Positions 14,701-23,658 are shown, counted from the first letter of the stretch. The stretch is DNA of 25,699 bases from G963666945 sp963666945 (GCA_963666945.2 CAXXRT010000006.1:1-25699); one strand, 5' to 3'. Notes: generated from the letters alone by a model not told the origin. Translations and numbers: made by a program.

Positions 14701-15409
14701 TTTAACGGGCAAAACAGATGGTATAATAAAAGAGGGTTACCCTTTAGGTGCATTCTGGCGTTATAGTTTTAAAGGGCTAAATCCTGAGAATGGAGCTGCT
14801 ATGTTTAACTATATGGACGTTGATCCGGAGGAGGCTTTCCTTGACCCAACACTTGTTTTGGATTATGTGGGTACTACAATACCATATTTTACCGGTGGTT
14901 TAAATTTCAATGTGCGATATAAAAATCTTTCGTTAAGCTCAAACTTCTCTGTTTTATTAGGTGGTTATAAAGAGTTACCAAATCCATTTGCAGCTCTCGG
15001 GGCTAATAGAAATAACGCTCCTGACCCATTGGTAAACTTAAGTAAAGAGCTGACAAAAAGATGGCAAAAACCAGGTGATGAGTTATTCACTGATATACCG
15101 GCAATTAGCCGTGAAGCTGATCTGTTTATTGTTCCGGGTACTAGTGTTGCTGTGGCAAGTAGCACTTTATGGGAAAAATCAACAGCCAGAGTTATAGAAT
15201 CGTCATTCCTGCGTTGTAACTCTATTAATATGACATATAACTTTAACGGTGTGAAAGTTAAGAAAATAGGTCTTAATTCATTGCGTGTCTCGCTATCGGT
15301 AGCTAATCCATTTGTTATTGCAAATAAACGACTTAATGGTTTCGACCCTGAACTTGACAATAGTGTTATGCCTAAAAGTTACTCATTAAATATTGGTTTT
15401 AGTTTCTAA
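11768..15409 (+). CDS. SusC/RagA-type TonB-dependent outer-membrane transporter with STN domain
   Basis: The 1213-residue protein has a long n-region and signal peptide (TTLLIMFGVLQLSANVFS, about residues 25-43). An STN signalling domain follows (about 50-120), then a carboxypeptidase-regulatory-like domain (KGKVVDNNGNPLPGVSVVV, about 135-210), a TonB-box-like EEVVVTGYQ (near 215), a plug with IQIRGQSTLLGNQDPIWVVDG and ATAIYGSRASNGVIVI, and a C-terminal beta-barrel ending in aromatic F. It should import a ligand across the outer membrane with SusD, powered by TonB. The STN domain links it to the FecR/sigma pair upstream, so the locus is substrate-induced. SusD follows after 22 bp. Length and motifs indicate an intact gene. 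The substrate is not deducible from the protein itself. Confidence 0.97.
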   Translation: MKKKRNGCYCCIRKKLTKTVRVMKLTTLLIMFGVLQLSANVFSQQTNISLKMNDVSVRNAIDAIEKVSGYDFFFSEKEIDMERKISFDFSAPSLEMVVAEVFGSAFKYRLVKNIVIVSPKAEKEDVGSQQKKIIKGKVVDNNGNPLPGVSVVVRGTTTGVSTDMNGEFSFELLAENDVVLSFSFVGMKTKEFTFKGQKDIKIVLEEEVAEIEEVVVTGYQKLDRKNTIGNYVTLKAEDIKIEGANNIADMLQGRVAGMVVTNSTARVGASPKIQIRGQSTLLGNQDPIWVVDGIIQPDVIPLNSRNGQTDDLKNIIGNQVSWLNPEDIETITVLKDASATAIYGSRASNGVIVITTKKTAKGKTNHSYSGSMTIRPRATYDDFYLMNSQERLQFSEAAAKAGMITANSNAFQYQRNVIESLERMYIDGQISRNEFINQRANLETMNTDWLDIMTRTSISQSHNISLGSNLEKLSYRVSIGYVDEKGQEIFNDNKRLSVMATVNSQIHKNVRLNFNINGSLGNTTGAAGNVTPLNYALNANRAMPAFNEDGSRAILLYNNIYQNRIFRDSYLSYNALTEFEETSSKNKSTQIATTMGVEWNIIKGLSYKFNVNFILNRSERSIYRSERSYSIAKQYRGYDYDANLESVIASGEYDAAVLTNGGVLDSNYANINSWNIQNMLFYNNTFGGEHKINVMLGQEVRSSINSNYSNTIWGFYPERGNALIRPTAPDRIVPGSGNSWGQGGFGVLGSIYDGRTALNEQETNFMSIFTTIAYSYSDRYVANINIRNDFTNAFGLDVNKRIDPIYSFGIKWNVMNEPFLKDKMSWINGLDFSATYGIQGNSLTAKTPEMILVLQGISERYKEFYSKISSIPNPKLSWERTTNWNFAVNGRIFNLFNFSVDYYTRNSNAVFPQVIPAENGIELMDINGGMITNKGIEASVAFAPVLTKDFGINIGLNFSRNWNKGGKQTKKSYQATEYLTGKTDGIIKEGYPLGAFWRYSFKGLNPENGAAMFNYMDVDPEEAFLDPTLVLDYVGTTIPYFTGGLNFNVRYKNLSLSSNFSVLLGGYKELPNPFAALGANRNNAPDPLVNLSKELTKRWQKPGDELFTDIPAISREADLFIVPGTSVAVASSTLWEKSTARVIESSFLRCNSINMTYNFNGVKVKKIGLNSLRVSLSVANPFVIANKRLNGFDPELDNSVMPKSYSLNIGFSF

Positions 15410-15431
15410 ACTACTTTAATAAGACTTAAAT

Positions 15432-17018
15432 ATGAAAAAAATATTATATAAAATATCAACAGTAACAGTTATCGCCTTTTTACTGTTATCGTGTGATAAG
15501 TTTCTGGAGCCTAGCTCTCCTGATCTATATGTTCCTAAGACTGTTAAGGCTCTCAGGGAGATGCTTATTGGTTCGGCATATCCTGATGCCTCTATTAAGA
15601 GTAGATTTACTTTCTCTATGCAGCAGTTTTATTCTGACGATAATGAAATGAGAGGTGCTTGGGAGTATGGTGATGAAAACGGTGTTTTTAATATTGATAT
15701 TTCCTCTAATCCTCAAAATTTTATGGATTTGAAATATGTTTATCATTGGTATCCTTCGGCTGATTCATATATTACAGGAAATCCTTTCAACTTCATTGAT
15801 TTATGGTCAGCAAATTTTGAACTGATATTAGCATGTAATGCGGCCCTGGATTATGTAGATAAAGTTGAAGGAAGCGATGAGGATAAAAATATTCTTAAGG
15901 CAGAAGCACTTACTTTAAGGGCTTTTTACTACTACCACTTGGTTAACCTATATGGAGAGCCTTATAACTATAATAAAACAGCTCCAGGGGTGCCTTTAAA
16001 GTTAACGTCAAACTTAAATGTTGATGGCATGCAACGTGCCACTGTAGAACAAGTCTACAATCAGATAATTGATGACCTTGATATGGCAGAAGAGTACTTC
16101 AGGACTGAAGATAAAGAAAAGTGGTTTGTTAAATCATATAGAGTTACTCTTCCTGTTGTATATAATCTGAAATCGAGAGTATATCTTTATATGGAGAATT
16201 GGGAGAAAGCTGCCGAATACTCAAAAATGATTATGGATATTTTTTCCTTGAGCCTTTATGACTTGAATACTTTCTCTGCAACAACTGATAGCCCGTACCC
16301 TAATTATTGTACATTAAACAATAGCGAAACATACTGGCCTTATGGAGGACGCTCTATGTTGATAACTCCTGGCTTAAATGGTTCTATTGATATGGTTGAT
16401 CCTGCTGATAATAGTACTAAAAATGTTTCAATAGCACTATTTGGCGCATCTAAATCGTTGATAAATACTTTTGAGAGTGATGATTTAAGAAAAAATTACT
16501 ATTTGGTTAGCGAATGGTCTCATTATTTTAATAGTCCTTTTCAAGAGAAATACTCTCTTTATAATTCTACATCTAAATATGAAATTACTAAAACTCATGC
16601 TGAAACAAACCTGGGGGATGCCTTCTTTGCATCAATGAGACTTAGTGAAGCGTATTTGAATTATGCTGAGGCTGTATTAAATCAACCATCAGCAGATAAG
16701 CAATTAGCTATTGATGCCATAAATAAATTAAGAGAGAATCGTATTAATAGCGATGCATTTACTCCTATGACTGATATTACTATTGAGCAAATAAAGAGAG
16801 AACGTCGTGTTGAGTTGTGTTTTGAGTGCCATAGATGGTATGACTTGCGTCGCTGGGGTATGCCTGAGTTTGAAAGACAGTGGGTTGAAAATGGCGTTAT
16901 TGGTCCTAAATTCAAAATGGAGAAAAATGATGCTGCATATATTATGCAGATACCTAAGGTTATTTTCGAAAGAAGTCCAATAACAGAGCAGAATAGATTG
17001 GCTTCTCCAAAATTCTAA
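15432..17018 (+). CDS. SusD/RagB-type outer-membrane lipoprotein
   Basis: A 528-residue lipoprotein with signal sequence and lipobox (LLLSC, Cys about residue 21). It has the typical alpha-helical TPR-rich SusD body: LKAEALTLRAFYYYHLVNLY (about residues 155-175), NLKSRVYLYMENWEKAAEYS (near 245-265), RLSEAYLNYAEAVL (near 400) and the closing IKRERRVELCFECHRWYDLR (about 455-475). It forms the lid of the SusC barrel and binds the ligand at the cell surface. It lies 22 bp after susC and 31 bp before the next lipoprotein gene, so one operon is likely. Confidence 0.97.
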   Translation: MKKILYKISTVTVIAFLLLSCDKFLEPSSPDLYVPKTVKALREMLIGSAYPDASIKSRFTFSMQQFYSDDNEMRGAWEYGDENGVFNIDISSNPQNFMDLKYVYHWYPSADSYITGNPFNFIDLWSANFELILACNAALDYVDKVEGSDEDKNILKAEALTLRAFYYYHLVNLYGEPYNYNKTAPGVPLKLTSNLNVDGMQRATVEQVYNQIIDDLDMAEEYFRTEDKEKWFVKSYRVTLPVVYNLKSRVYLYMENWEKAAEYSKMIMDIFSLSLYDLNTFSATTDSPYPNYCTLNNSETYWPYGGRSMLITPGLNGSIDMVDPADNSTKNVSIALFGASKSLINTFESDDLRKNYYLVSEWSHYFNSPFQEKYSLYNSTSKYEITKTHAETNLGDAFFASMRLSEAYLNYAEAVLNQPSADKQLAIDAINKLRENRINSDAFTPMTDITIEQIKRERRVELCFECHRWYDLRRWGMPEFERQWVENGVIGPKFKMEKNDAAYIMQIPKVIFERSPITEQNRLASPKF

Positions 17019-17049
17019 AATAATATATTAATTTTTATAGAGAAAAGGT

Positions 17050-18159
17050 ATGAAAAAATATTATATAGGCTTTTTACTTGTCCTTTTTGCGTTAATTTTG
17101 ACCTCATGTCAAGAGGATGAGGTTTTAATCCCAACGTTTCCTGAATCTTTAACAAAATATGTTATCGATGAACAAGGGCCGCATTACGATAAAATAAACT
17201 ACATTCTTGATAATTATGGAACATTGCTGGTTTATGATAAATACACCAGAACAGAGATTAATGTTATTGATGGATTGACAAACTATCTGGCTTATAACTG
17301 TCGCTACCCTAATAGTGAACAGTTGGAGTTTATGGTCAACTTTTTATGTCAGAATTTATTTAATCCTGACTGTTTGCCAATAGAGTATGGTGCAAGGGTA
17401 TTTAAACCTTACACATTTCTTACTAATGAACTCAACAAGTTATTTCACCCGCTACTACCAGCCTTTATTGTTCCATTACGTTCAGAGATAAATGGAAAAG
17501 ACTTCTGGTGTATTAATCTGCAATGTGTGGGAGATTATAAATTTTATCCTACGTCAAAATTCACTTTCCCGACAACTCCAAAAGAGGTGAATGACATGCG
17601 ATGTCTTTATTTTGATGATGTCTTTACTGTTATGTTTAAACGTAAAATCATCTCGGCTCCAATCTTTTTAGCCTCATCAAAAACTAGCGGTGGTCTTATA
17701 GATTACCATGAGACTATTGTAGGAACCTGGAGTGACAGAGAAAAACCTAACTTCTTTATAGCAATGGGAAGTCCTGGTAATTTCTTTAATAATGCTATAC
17801 CTAAAATGAATGCGGCCTCTAAATACAATGGTTTTTATACTCCAGAACAGGTATTTAAAAATATACTTATGTTGTCGCTAATGTGGTCTTATGAGGAGAT
17901 AACAGGTGAATATTCTGCATCCCATGAAGGCGAAAAGGTATATTCTTACGTAAATGTGGATAGCGACCCTACACATAAAGTATATCACAAAGATTATCCT
18001 TTCTTTGTTGATATATATAAAAAAACTGTGGAGTATATGAGAGACAAATATAATTGGGATATTACCTATTATGGTCGTACAAAATATAATGAGGCACCAG
18101 CTCATCCAAATATAGCACCAACAGAAGAGGAGTTGGGACAGTTAATACCTGAAGAATAA
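17050..18159 (+). CDS. SusCD-associated lipoprotein of unknown function
   Basis: A 369-residue lipoprotein (signal peptide, lipobox LTSC, Cys about residue 20). The early part, YDKINYILDNYGTLLVYDKY, recalls the substrate-import-associated zinc metallohydrolase lipoproteins often found after SusD, but no HExxH zinc motif is present, so catalytic activity of that kind is not supported. No transmembrane segment is visible beyond the signal. Its position, 31 bp after susD and 20 bp before the TlpA-like gene, makes it part of the uptake operon, probably a surface or periplasmic ligand-binding accessory. I cannot name the family securely. Confidence 0.8.
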   Translation: MKKYYIGFLLVLFALILTSCQEDEVLIPTFPESLTKYVIDEQGPHYDKINYILDNYGTLLVYDKYTRTEINVIDGLTNYLAYNCRYPNSEQLEFMVNFLCQNLFNPDCLPIEYGARVFKPYTFLTNELNKLFHPLLPAFIVPLRSEINGKDFWCINLQCVGDYKFYPTSKFTFPTTPKEVNDMRCLYFDDVFTVMFKRKIISAPIFLASSKTSGGLIDYHETIVGTWSDREKPNFFIAMGSPGNFFNNAIPKMNAASKYNGFYTPEQVFKNILMLSLMWSYEEITGEYSASHEGEKVYSYVNVDSDPTHKVYHKDYPFFVDIYKKTVEYMRDKYNWDITYYGRTKYNEAPAHPNIAPTEEELGQLIPEE

Positions 18160-18179
18160 AATTAAAAATTTAATAGTAT

Positions 18180-19187
18180 ATGTTAAAAAAGATAAATCTT
18201 GTAGTGATAGCTTTTTTATTTACTTTGCCATCGTTTGCACAGTTTAAAATAAGCGGAAAAATCAGATCAGTACGTCCTGTTGAATTGACAATGAGTGATT
18301 TAAAAGGAAATGTTGTATACTCTTGTGAAATAGAGAGCGATAAAAAAATAAAATCAAAAAAATTAGATATTGTTGCTGATTTATATAAACTAAAAATTGG
18401 TGATATCGAGTTATTACTCCCTCTGGAGAATAATGAAATGGAATTAGTGGGTTTTTTAAATGATATGAAACCTGACCAGGGAAATTTAACCTTAAAAGGG
18501 CAAAAATCAGCATCTGAGTATTTCGAATTAAATGGTAAATTTCTGTCAGCAATTAAGGGTAAGACTATTAATGAGTATATTGAGGAAAATAAAGCACTAT
18601 CACCATTAGCTTTAAGTGCTATTTTGTTCGAGAGAGCTGATTGGTTTATAAATGAAGTTGATGTATATGAATATATTCTTAAGGAGTTATCTCCTTATAG
18701 CAATAGTATTATATTTGAGTTTACAAATAAATTAGTTAAAAGAAGACAGGGCTATAAAATAGGTAATAAATTTCCTGAATGGCAATTTGAGGATGAGAAT
18801 GGCAAAGCGGTAAAATTGTCTGACTTTAAAGGTAAAATAGTACTAATGGACTTTTGGGCTTCATGGTGCGCTCCTTGCCGTGCTGAGATGAGGCATCTTC
18901 GTAAAATATATGATGAAATTAAAGGCGATGATTTAGTTATTATTAGTATAGCTATGGATGAACCTAAAGATAAAGCTAAATGGTTAAAAGCAGCCGGAGA
19001 AGAGAATATTCCCTGGGTTTCGCTTTGGGATCCGGCAGGCTTTTACAATAATCCACGAAAAGAGACATTCGGTTTTATGCAAATACCATATCTTGTGCTA
19101 TTGGATAAAGATGGTAACACCGTTGCCCGCAAGATAAGGGGAGAAGAGGTAAGAACTCAAATTCAATCGTTAAGAAATAATCGTTAA
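18180..19187 (+). CDS. TlpA-like thioredoxin-family protein with DUF4369-like N-terminus
   Basis: The 335-residue protein starts with a signal peptide (LVVIAFLFTLPSFAQ). A beta-rich N-terminal domain of the DUF4369 type follows (about 22-110), then a helical linker and a C-terminal TlpA/AhpC-type thioredoxin domain (about 195-335) with active site FWASWCAPC (about residues 224-232) and cis-proline region IPYLVLL. It should act as a periplasmic thiol-disulfide reductase. It lies 20 bp after the lipoprotein gene and before the protease-like genes. Thioredoxins of this kind are frequent in peptide- or protein-linked SusCD loci, where they may reduce disulfides of imported substrates; this last step is inference. 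Confidence 0.93.
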   Translation: MLKKINLVVIAFLFTLPSFAQFKISGKIRSVRPVELTMSDLKGNVVYSCEIESDKKIKSKKLDIVADLYKLKIGDIELLLPLENNEMELVGFLNDMKPDQGNLTLKGQKSASEYFELNGKFLSAIKGKTINEYIEENKALSPLALSAILFERADWFINEVDVYEYILKELSPYSNSIIFEFTNKLVKRRQGYKIGNKFPEWQFEDENGKAVKLSDFKGKIVLMDFWASWCAPCRAEMRHLRKIYDEIKGDDLVIISIAMDEPKDKAKWLKAAGEENIPWVSLWDPAGFYNNPRKETFGFMQIPYLVLLDKDGNTVARKIRGEEVRTQIQSLRNNR

Positions 19188-19215
19188 TCAACATCTTTTA
19201 TTAGTTATTATGTGA

Positions 19216-19242
19216 GAGTCGGAGAGCTATCTTCTCTGACTC
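19216..19242 (+). terminator. Hairpin after the TlpA-like gene
   Basis: Stem GAGTCGGAGA with TCTCTGACTC, interrupted by one mismatch, about 28 bp after the stop. There is no T run, so it may be an mRNA-stabilising or attenuating structure rather than a full terminator. Confidence 0.45.
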
Positions 19243-19290
19243 CCCATAAGTATGTCAATACTTTTAAGAAATTATTATTAAAATATAGAA

Positions 19291-21015
19291 AATGAAAAAA
19301 ATTATTTGTTTCGTAAGTGTCTTGTTAATCAATACACTTAACGTTTAATCTTTATGCTCAAAGCAAACCTGAAAAAGGAGAACAGTCAACCAATTCAAGT
19401 CCAAAAAAGCACAAAAAGATTTAGACTGGTACAATTGCTCTGAGAAAGAAGGAAGTTTCGGTGCCGACGTGAATGGCGCTTATGAATTATTGGGGAAACG
19501 AAAAGCAAAATATAGTCCTGTAGTAGCCATTATCTCGGGTGGTATAGACTATAAACATAAAGCTATTAAACCTATTCTATGGAAAAATAAAAAAGAGAAG
19601 ATAAATGGTAAAGATGAACGATAAAAATGGGTTATCGATGATATAAATGGCTGGAACTTTATAAGCAGTAAAGATGGTAAAAAGACTATGGAGTTTACCA
19701 TTAAAGAGGGCGATAGAGAGTGGCTAAGGCTTAAGGATCAATATCATGGTGTTTATTCTGGTGATGGTAAAAATTTCGTAAATTCGATAAAGACGGAACA
19801 TGAGAGGGGTTGAAATTGAAAGCATTAATGATTATTATTACTATAGGGATATTGTTTCTAATGAGCGTTCCGCAAGAGTAGGTGATGAAATAATAGAGGG
19901 GTATTTAAGATATTGGATTAAGGAGTTTGAACGCCGAATGAAAGAGAAAAACCCGGACAAGGAGGATTTCAATCATAATGATTTAGTAGCATGCTGGGAT
20001 AAATCAAAACCTCTAGATACTTTGATGAGTAACGCCATGTACATATTTGGAATGTATATGCAATATAAAAAGGTTGAAAAATGGAGCTACGTTAGCAGGG
20101 CTTATACAAACGATTCGTATTATGATAATTACAGGGAGCAGACCAAAAAGGGTTGGGAGCAACTTAACGATAAACGTAAAGAGATAGTTGGTGACGATTA
20201 CAATAATATCAACGATATTGGTTATGGTTCAAATGTACTGCTTACCACCAACTCAAAGGCTGTGACTTGTTGTGCAGGAATTATAGCCGGTAAAAGGGGT
20301 ATTAAGGGACAAAACAGTCCAATATGTGAAAAAGCTCGTATTATGCCTCTTGTTGTTTCAGCACTTAAAGGAGAACCTTATACTAAAGATATTGCATTGG
20401 CCATACGTTATGCTGTTGATAACGGTGCTGATATTATAGTACTTCCGGACCAGCGATTTGTATATTCTCCTAACTCTAAAAATGGATTGGTGAAGCGTTA
20501 AGATATGCTGAGAGCAAAGGAGTATTGGCTATAGTATCTACATTAGAGTATGGTGCAAATATGGATATATATCCTTTCTACCCGAACCGTAAAATGGTTA
20601 ATGGTACCGAATTATCTAATCTTATCGTTGTTAGTGGCTCTGACAAATTGGTAACCCGGTAATGTTTTCTAATTTCGGAGAGACAATGGTTGATTTTTAT
20701 GCTCCTACAGTAGATATTTATTCCTCATTTATAGGTGATGATTTTTCTGTAGTGACATCGTCAATGCTTTCATCGGCAGTTACAGCGGGTGTTGCAGCAT
20801 TGGTAAAAGCCTATTATCCTAATCTTAACGCTGCTCAAATAAGAAAACTATTAATGGATAATGTTTCTTCATTGAATGGTGTTGAGGTTGAAAAAGGTTT
20901 TAATACACCAGGTGGTAAGAAAATACAAGATTTATTCCTTTTTGAACAACTATGCAAGTCTGGTGGTATTATAAATGCGAAAAAAGCTATTGAAGCTGCC
21001 GCTGCAATAAAATAA
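19291..21015 (+). pseudogene. Subtilase (S8)-like exported protein, frameshifted and with altered active site
   Basis: From ATG 19291 (signal peptide start KKIICFVSVLLIN) to 21015 the product matches a Bacteroidota S8 peptidase from end to end, but only across several frames. Blocks seen are DLDWYN, VVAII...GIDYKHKAI, VIDDINGWNF, CAGIIAGKRGIKGQ, KDIALAIRYAVDNGADII, RYAESKGVLAIV, NFGETMVDFYAP and AGVAALVKAYYPNLNAAQIR. Breaks coincide with short runs: T3 at 19344, A6 at 19403, G4 at 19806, A5 at 20478 and C3 at 20655, plus an in-frame stop near 19621. Independently of these, the active site is changed: the catalytic Asp position is Ser, HGTH is replaced by AVTC, and the oxyanion AAGN is replaced. 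Only a Ser in the GTSMAAP region may survive. Even a repaired protein would be a pseudoprotease. Confidence 0.85.
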
Positions 21016-21029
21016 TAAAGGTGAATTAA

Positions 21030-21068
21030 TACAATAGCTTTTGAATATTAGAGACAAAAGCTCTTGTA
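21030..21068 (+). terminator. Hairpin between subtilase-like and aspartic-protease genes
   Basis: Inverted repeat TACAATAGCTTTTG with CAAAAGCTCTTGTA around an 11-nt loop, one mismatch on each arm. It is followed by a moderately T-rich stretch. It is a weak terminator candidate inside the locus. Confidence 0.45.
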
Positions 21069-21134
21069 TCCTTTATCTCCTTTAATAATACATGATTTTT
21101 GCCGAACAGTAATGATACATAATATTAAAACTAA

Positions 21135-22298
21135 ATGAGATTGAAAAATTTATTGTTATTGATCCTTTTTTTCACTACTTCGTCACTTTTTGCTCAAAGA
21201 ACTATAACTAATAGAGTATGTGACACAATACCATACGAAATTATTGGTGAAAAATTGATTATCCCATTTAAAGTTAACGAAAAAGAGTATAAAGCTATAT
21301 ATGATTCAGGTGGACAAAATGGTTTTATATGTAGTGCAGCCGTTGAAATGAAGGCTAGAACAAAAGGGGGTGTGCGACATGTAGGTGGTTATGGTACCGG
21401 CGGTATGTCTTTTCAGGAAGCTGTTGTTGACGATGTGGTTTTTGGTGGAAATTATGTGCTGAAAACTATGGATGTAATGATTTTTCCAGATATGGCTGTG
21501 ATGAAATCATTGGGTGTAGTCGGTATAGTCACAGGACAAGCCTTTTACAATGCTGTTGTCACAATTGACTCAAAAAATAAGATTTTGGTCATTAACTCTC
21601 CTTACCGCCCTGAAAAATTAAAAGCTACCGATGGTATTAAACTTGAATTATCTTCTGTTATGCAACCAAAATTTGATATTAATATCAGTGGAGTAAAGCA
21701 ACAGATACTTTTTGACACAGGCGCACATGGTTTTATCTGCTTGTCTAAAGAGTTTATTGAACAGCATAAAGATAAGATAGAGATACTGGAAACAGGTTAT
21801 GGAATTGATAAAATAGGTATTGATGGGCTACCTAAACCTATGGATTTACCAAAAGTAAAAATAGAATCTTTGGACTTTGCCGAAAAAATTCAAAAACATT
21901 GAGACAATAGTTTCAAAAAGTGGCGAGATGATTATTGGTTTGGATATGATAGAGTATGGTAAGGTGGTTATTGATTATTTAAGGGGGGTTGTTCTACTTT
22001 ATGCCGTATGATGACACAATTCCGGAAATGAAGTTGAAGAAAAATGGAACGTATCTATTATTCCTAGTGATAAATTTGAAGGTTTTTTCCTGTCTGCTTT
22101 GTGGCCTGGTTTTGAAAAACAAGCTGAATTTGGGGATAAGGTAATTAACGTTATGGTCGTGATATAGGTGAATTCCCATTAAGTGAGTCAGCTATGAAGG
22201 AATTTATGGATAGTATAGAAGATGACAATGCGTATATTGTTGTTGAAGATAAGAATAAGAGAACAAAAAAGAGTAACAATAAAACGAGAATAGTATAA
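21135..22298 (+). pseudogene. Exported two-lobed retropepsin-like aspartic protease with PDZ-like C-terminus, frameshifted
   Basis: The signal peptide LLLLILFFTTSSLFAQ is followed by two related lobes, each with an aspartic-protease signature: IYDSGGQNGF (about residue 57) and LFDTGAHGF (about residue 195). Both D[ST]G motifs are intact, as in clan AA proteases. The continuous frame ends at 21902, but the protein continues in other frames: MIIGLDMIEYGKVVIDY, YFMPYDDTIPEM, SIIPSDKFEGF and finally GRDIGEFPLSESAM...NAYIVVEDK, which looks like a PDZ domain. Shifts lie at A6 21883, G6 21983, A5 22040 and near 22152. The stop overlaps the ATG of the next gene (TAATG). It is periplasmic or surface-facing. 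If the frameshifts are sequencing errors, the enzyme would be complete and plausibly active. Confidence 0.78.
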
Positions 22299-23576
22299 TG
22301 AAAAAATTAATAGAATATTTGTACTACTATTATTTGTAATAAACCCTTTTACATCAATGGGACAGGTAAAAAACAGTGATGGATCGATATTTAGTTATAG
22401 AGAGCAAGACGACAAAATAATAGTAAAGGCCTATGTCAACGGCGTAGAGGGTGATTTTGTTCTTGACTTATCGGGTCACTGTGCTATTTTTGAATCTGAA
22501 CTTGAGAAGTATAAAATAGATAAAAACAGTAAATCTACTTTTCATACCTCACCTATCTTTGTAGGGAACAGAAAGTTTTAGGCAGTGTATCAGTTAGTAA
22601 TATTGCCGTTGGTAATACATTCTCTTTAAATAATGCCAATTTCTTTATCCTTGCCGAAGAGCCTTATCTACGTGAGTTAGGAGTCGTAGGCACGCTTGAT
22701 GCCTCACTTTCTCAACAGGTGTGGTAACAATTGATGCCCGAAGAAAAAAGATAACTCACACTGCACCATATCGTCCTCCATATATGCGACTGGACTATCG
22801 TGACAATTGTATAAAAGAGATAGGTTCAACTGTGAAACTATTTGTAAAGATAAATGGTAAATCGCAAAATGTAGCTTTGGATACATGAATAAAAATCTTA
22901 TTTCTCTGACGTCAGAAGATTTTAAAACATTTGCCGAAAATATACAGAAGTTAATGGTGCCGTAATAAGTAAAGGCTTCGGCAAAGATATTCAGGCCGAA
23001 AATCAGGTAAATGTTTCTTCTATACGTTTGTAAAGGATGAGTGGCAAAATGCTGTTATTGTTGAAAACCCATTGTTAAAAAAATCTACGATAGGTCTGGA
23101 TTTATTAAAAAGAGGTATTATTTCTCTGGATTTTGGTAAGGGAAAAGTCTATTTTCAACCTTATGATATAACTACCATCGATGATTCGCAAATAGTTGAT
23201 AAAAAAATTATTATTGAGGATGGAAAAATGAACCCTATTACTAGTTCATACTTCAAGAAAACCATCTTTGATTACTCTAAAAATGGTGAATTTAAGTCTA
23301 AAGCAGATAAGATATATGTTATCGATTTTTGGGCTACTTGGTGTGGTCCATGTATGAAAATGTTGCCTGAAATGGCGGCTTTAGCTAAGAAATATAAAGG
23401 TAAAGTTATCTTCTGTAAAATAAATGCGGACAAAGAAAAAGAGGTTTGCAGTGTTTTTAAAGTAACCGCCCTGCCTACAGTCTTTGTTATAGCACCTGGA
23501 CAAGCTCCAATTGTTGAAATAGGGTGGTGGCAATGCACAGAAAATAGATCAAATTATAAACAAACTGCTAAAATAA
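22298..23576 (+). pseudogene. Aspartic-protease-like protein fused to a thioredoxin domain, frameshifted
   Basis: ATG 22298 overlaps the previous stop. Across frames the protein has a signal peptide (FVLLLFVINPFTSMGQ), a first lobe with a degenerate VLDLSG motif, a second lobe with FVKINGKSQNVALDT, the STIGLDLLKRGIISLDF segment also seen in the preceding gene, and a C-terminal thioredoxin domain with FWATWCGPC and the cis-proline ALPTVFVI. Shifts are near 22315, 22575, 22712, 22885, 22950-23015 and at G3 23522. Removing one G there gives a natural ending IGGGNAQKI...NKLLK with stop 23574-23576, instead of the read-through to 23638. The fusion joins a protease-like scaffold to a disulfide reductase, matching the TlpA and protease genes upstream. 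Catalysis by the first lobe is doubtful. Confidence 0.75.
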
Positions 23577-23600
23577 AATTCCATACATCACAAATAGAAA

Positions 23601-23654
23601 GGCACTGTAGCAAAGTTTGTGTAAACGCAAAACTTTGAACAGTGCCTTTTTTTT
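23601..23654 (+). terminator. Strong terminator closing the uptake locus
   Basis: Stem GGCACTGT...CAAAGTTT pairs with AAACTTTG...ACAGTGCC (23601-23646) and is followed by eight T. Both arms resemble the 14-bp terminal repeat of IS6-family elements such as IS26 (GGCACTGTTGCAAA), the left arm differing at one base. The hairpin could therefore be a relic of abutting insertion-sequence ends. As it stands it is a textbook terminator. Confidence 0.88.
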
Positions 23655-23658
23655 ATTG

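Noticed and set aside
12308..15360. Antisense frames within the SusC gene
   Set aside because: Shadow frames of a strongly supported coding region with no start signals or motifs.
19621..22152. Programmed frameshifting as an explanation for the broken protease-like genes
   Set aside because: Too many sites, shifts in both directions and different run types; no slippery heptamer with downstream structure was recognised.
23577..23638. Read-through C-terminus of the thioredoxin fusion
   Set aside because: Correcting one G at 23522-23524 gives a natural thioredoxin ending and a stop at 23576; the extra tail runs into the terminator hairpin.
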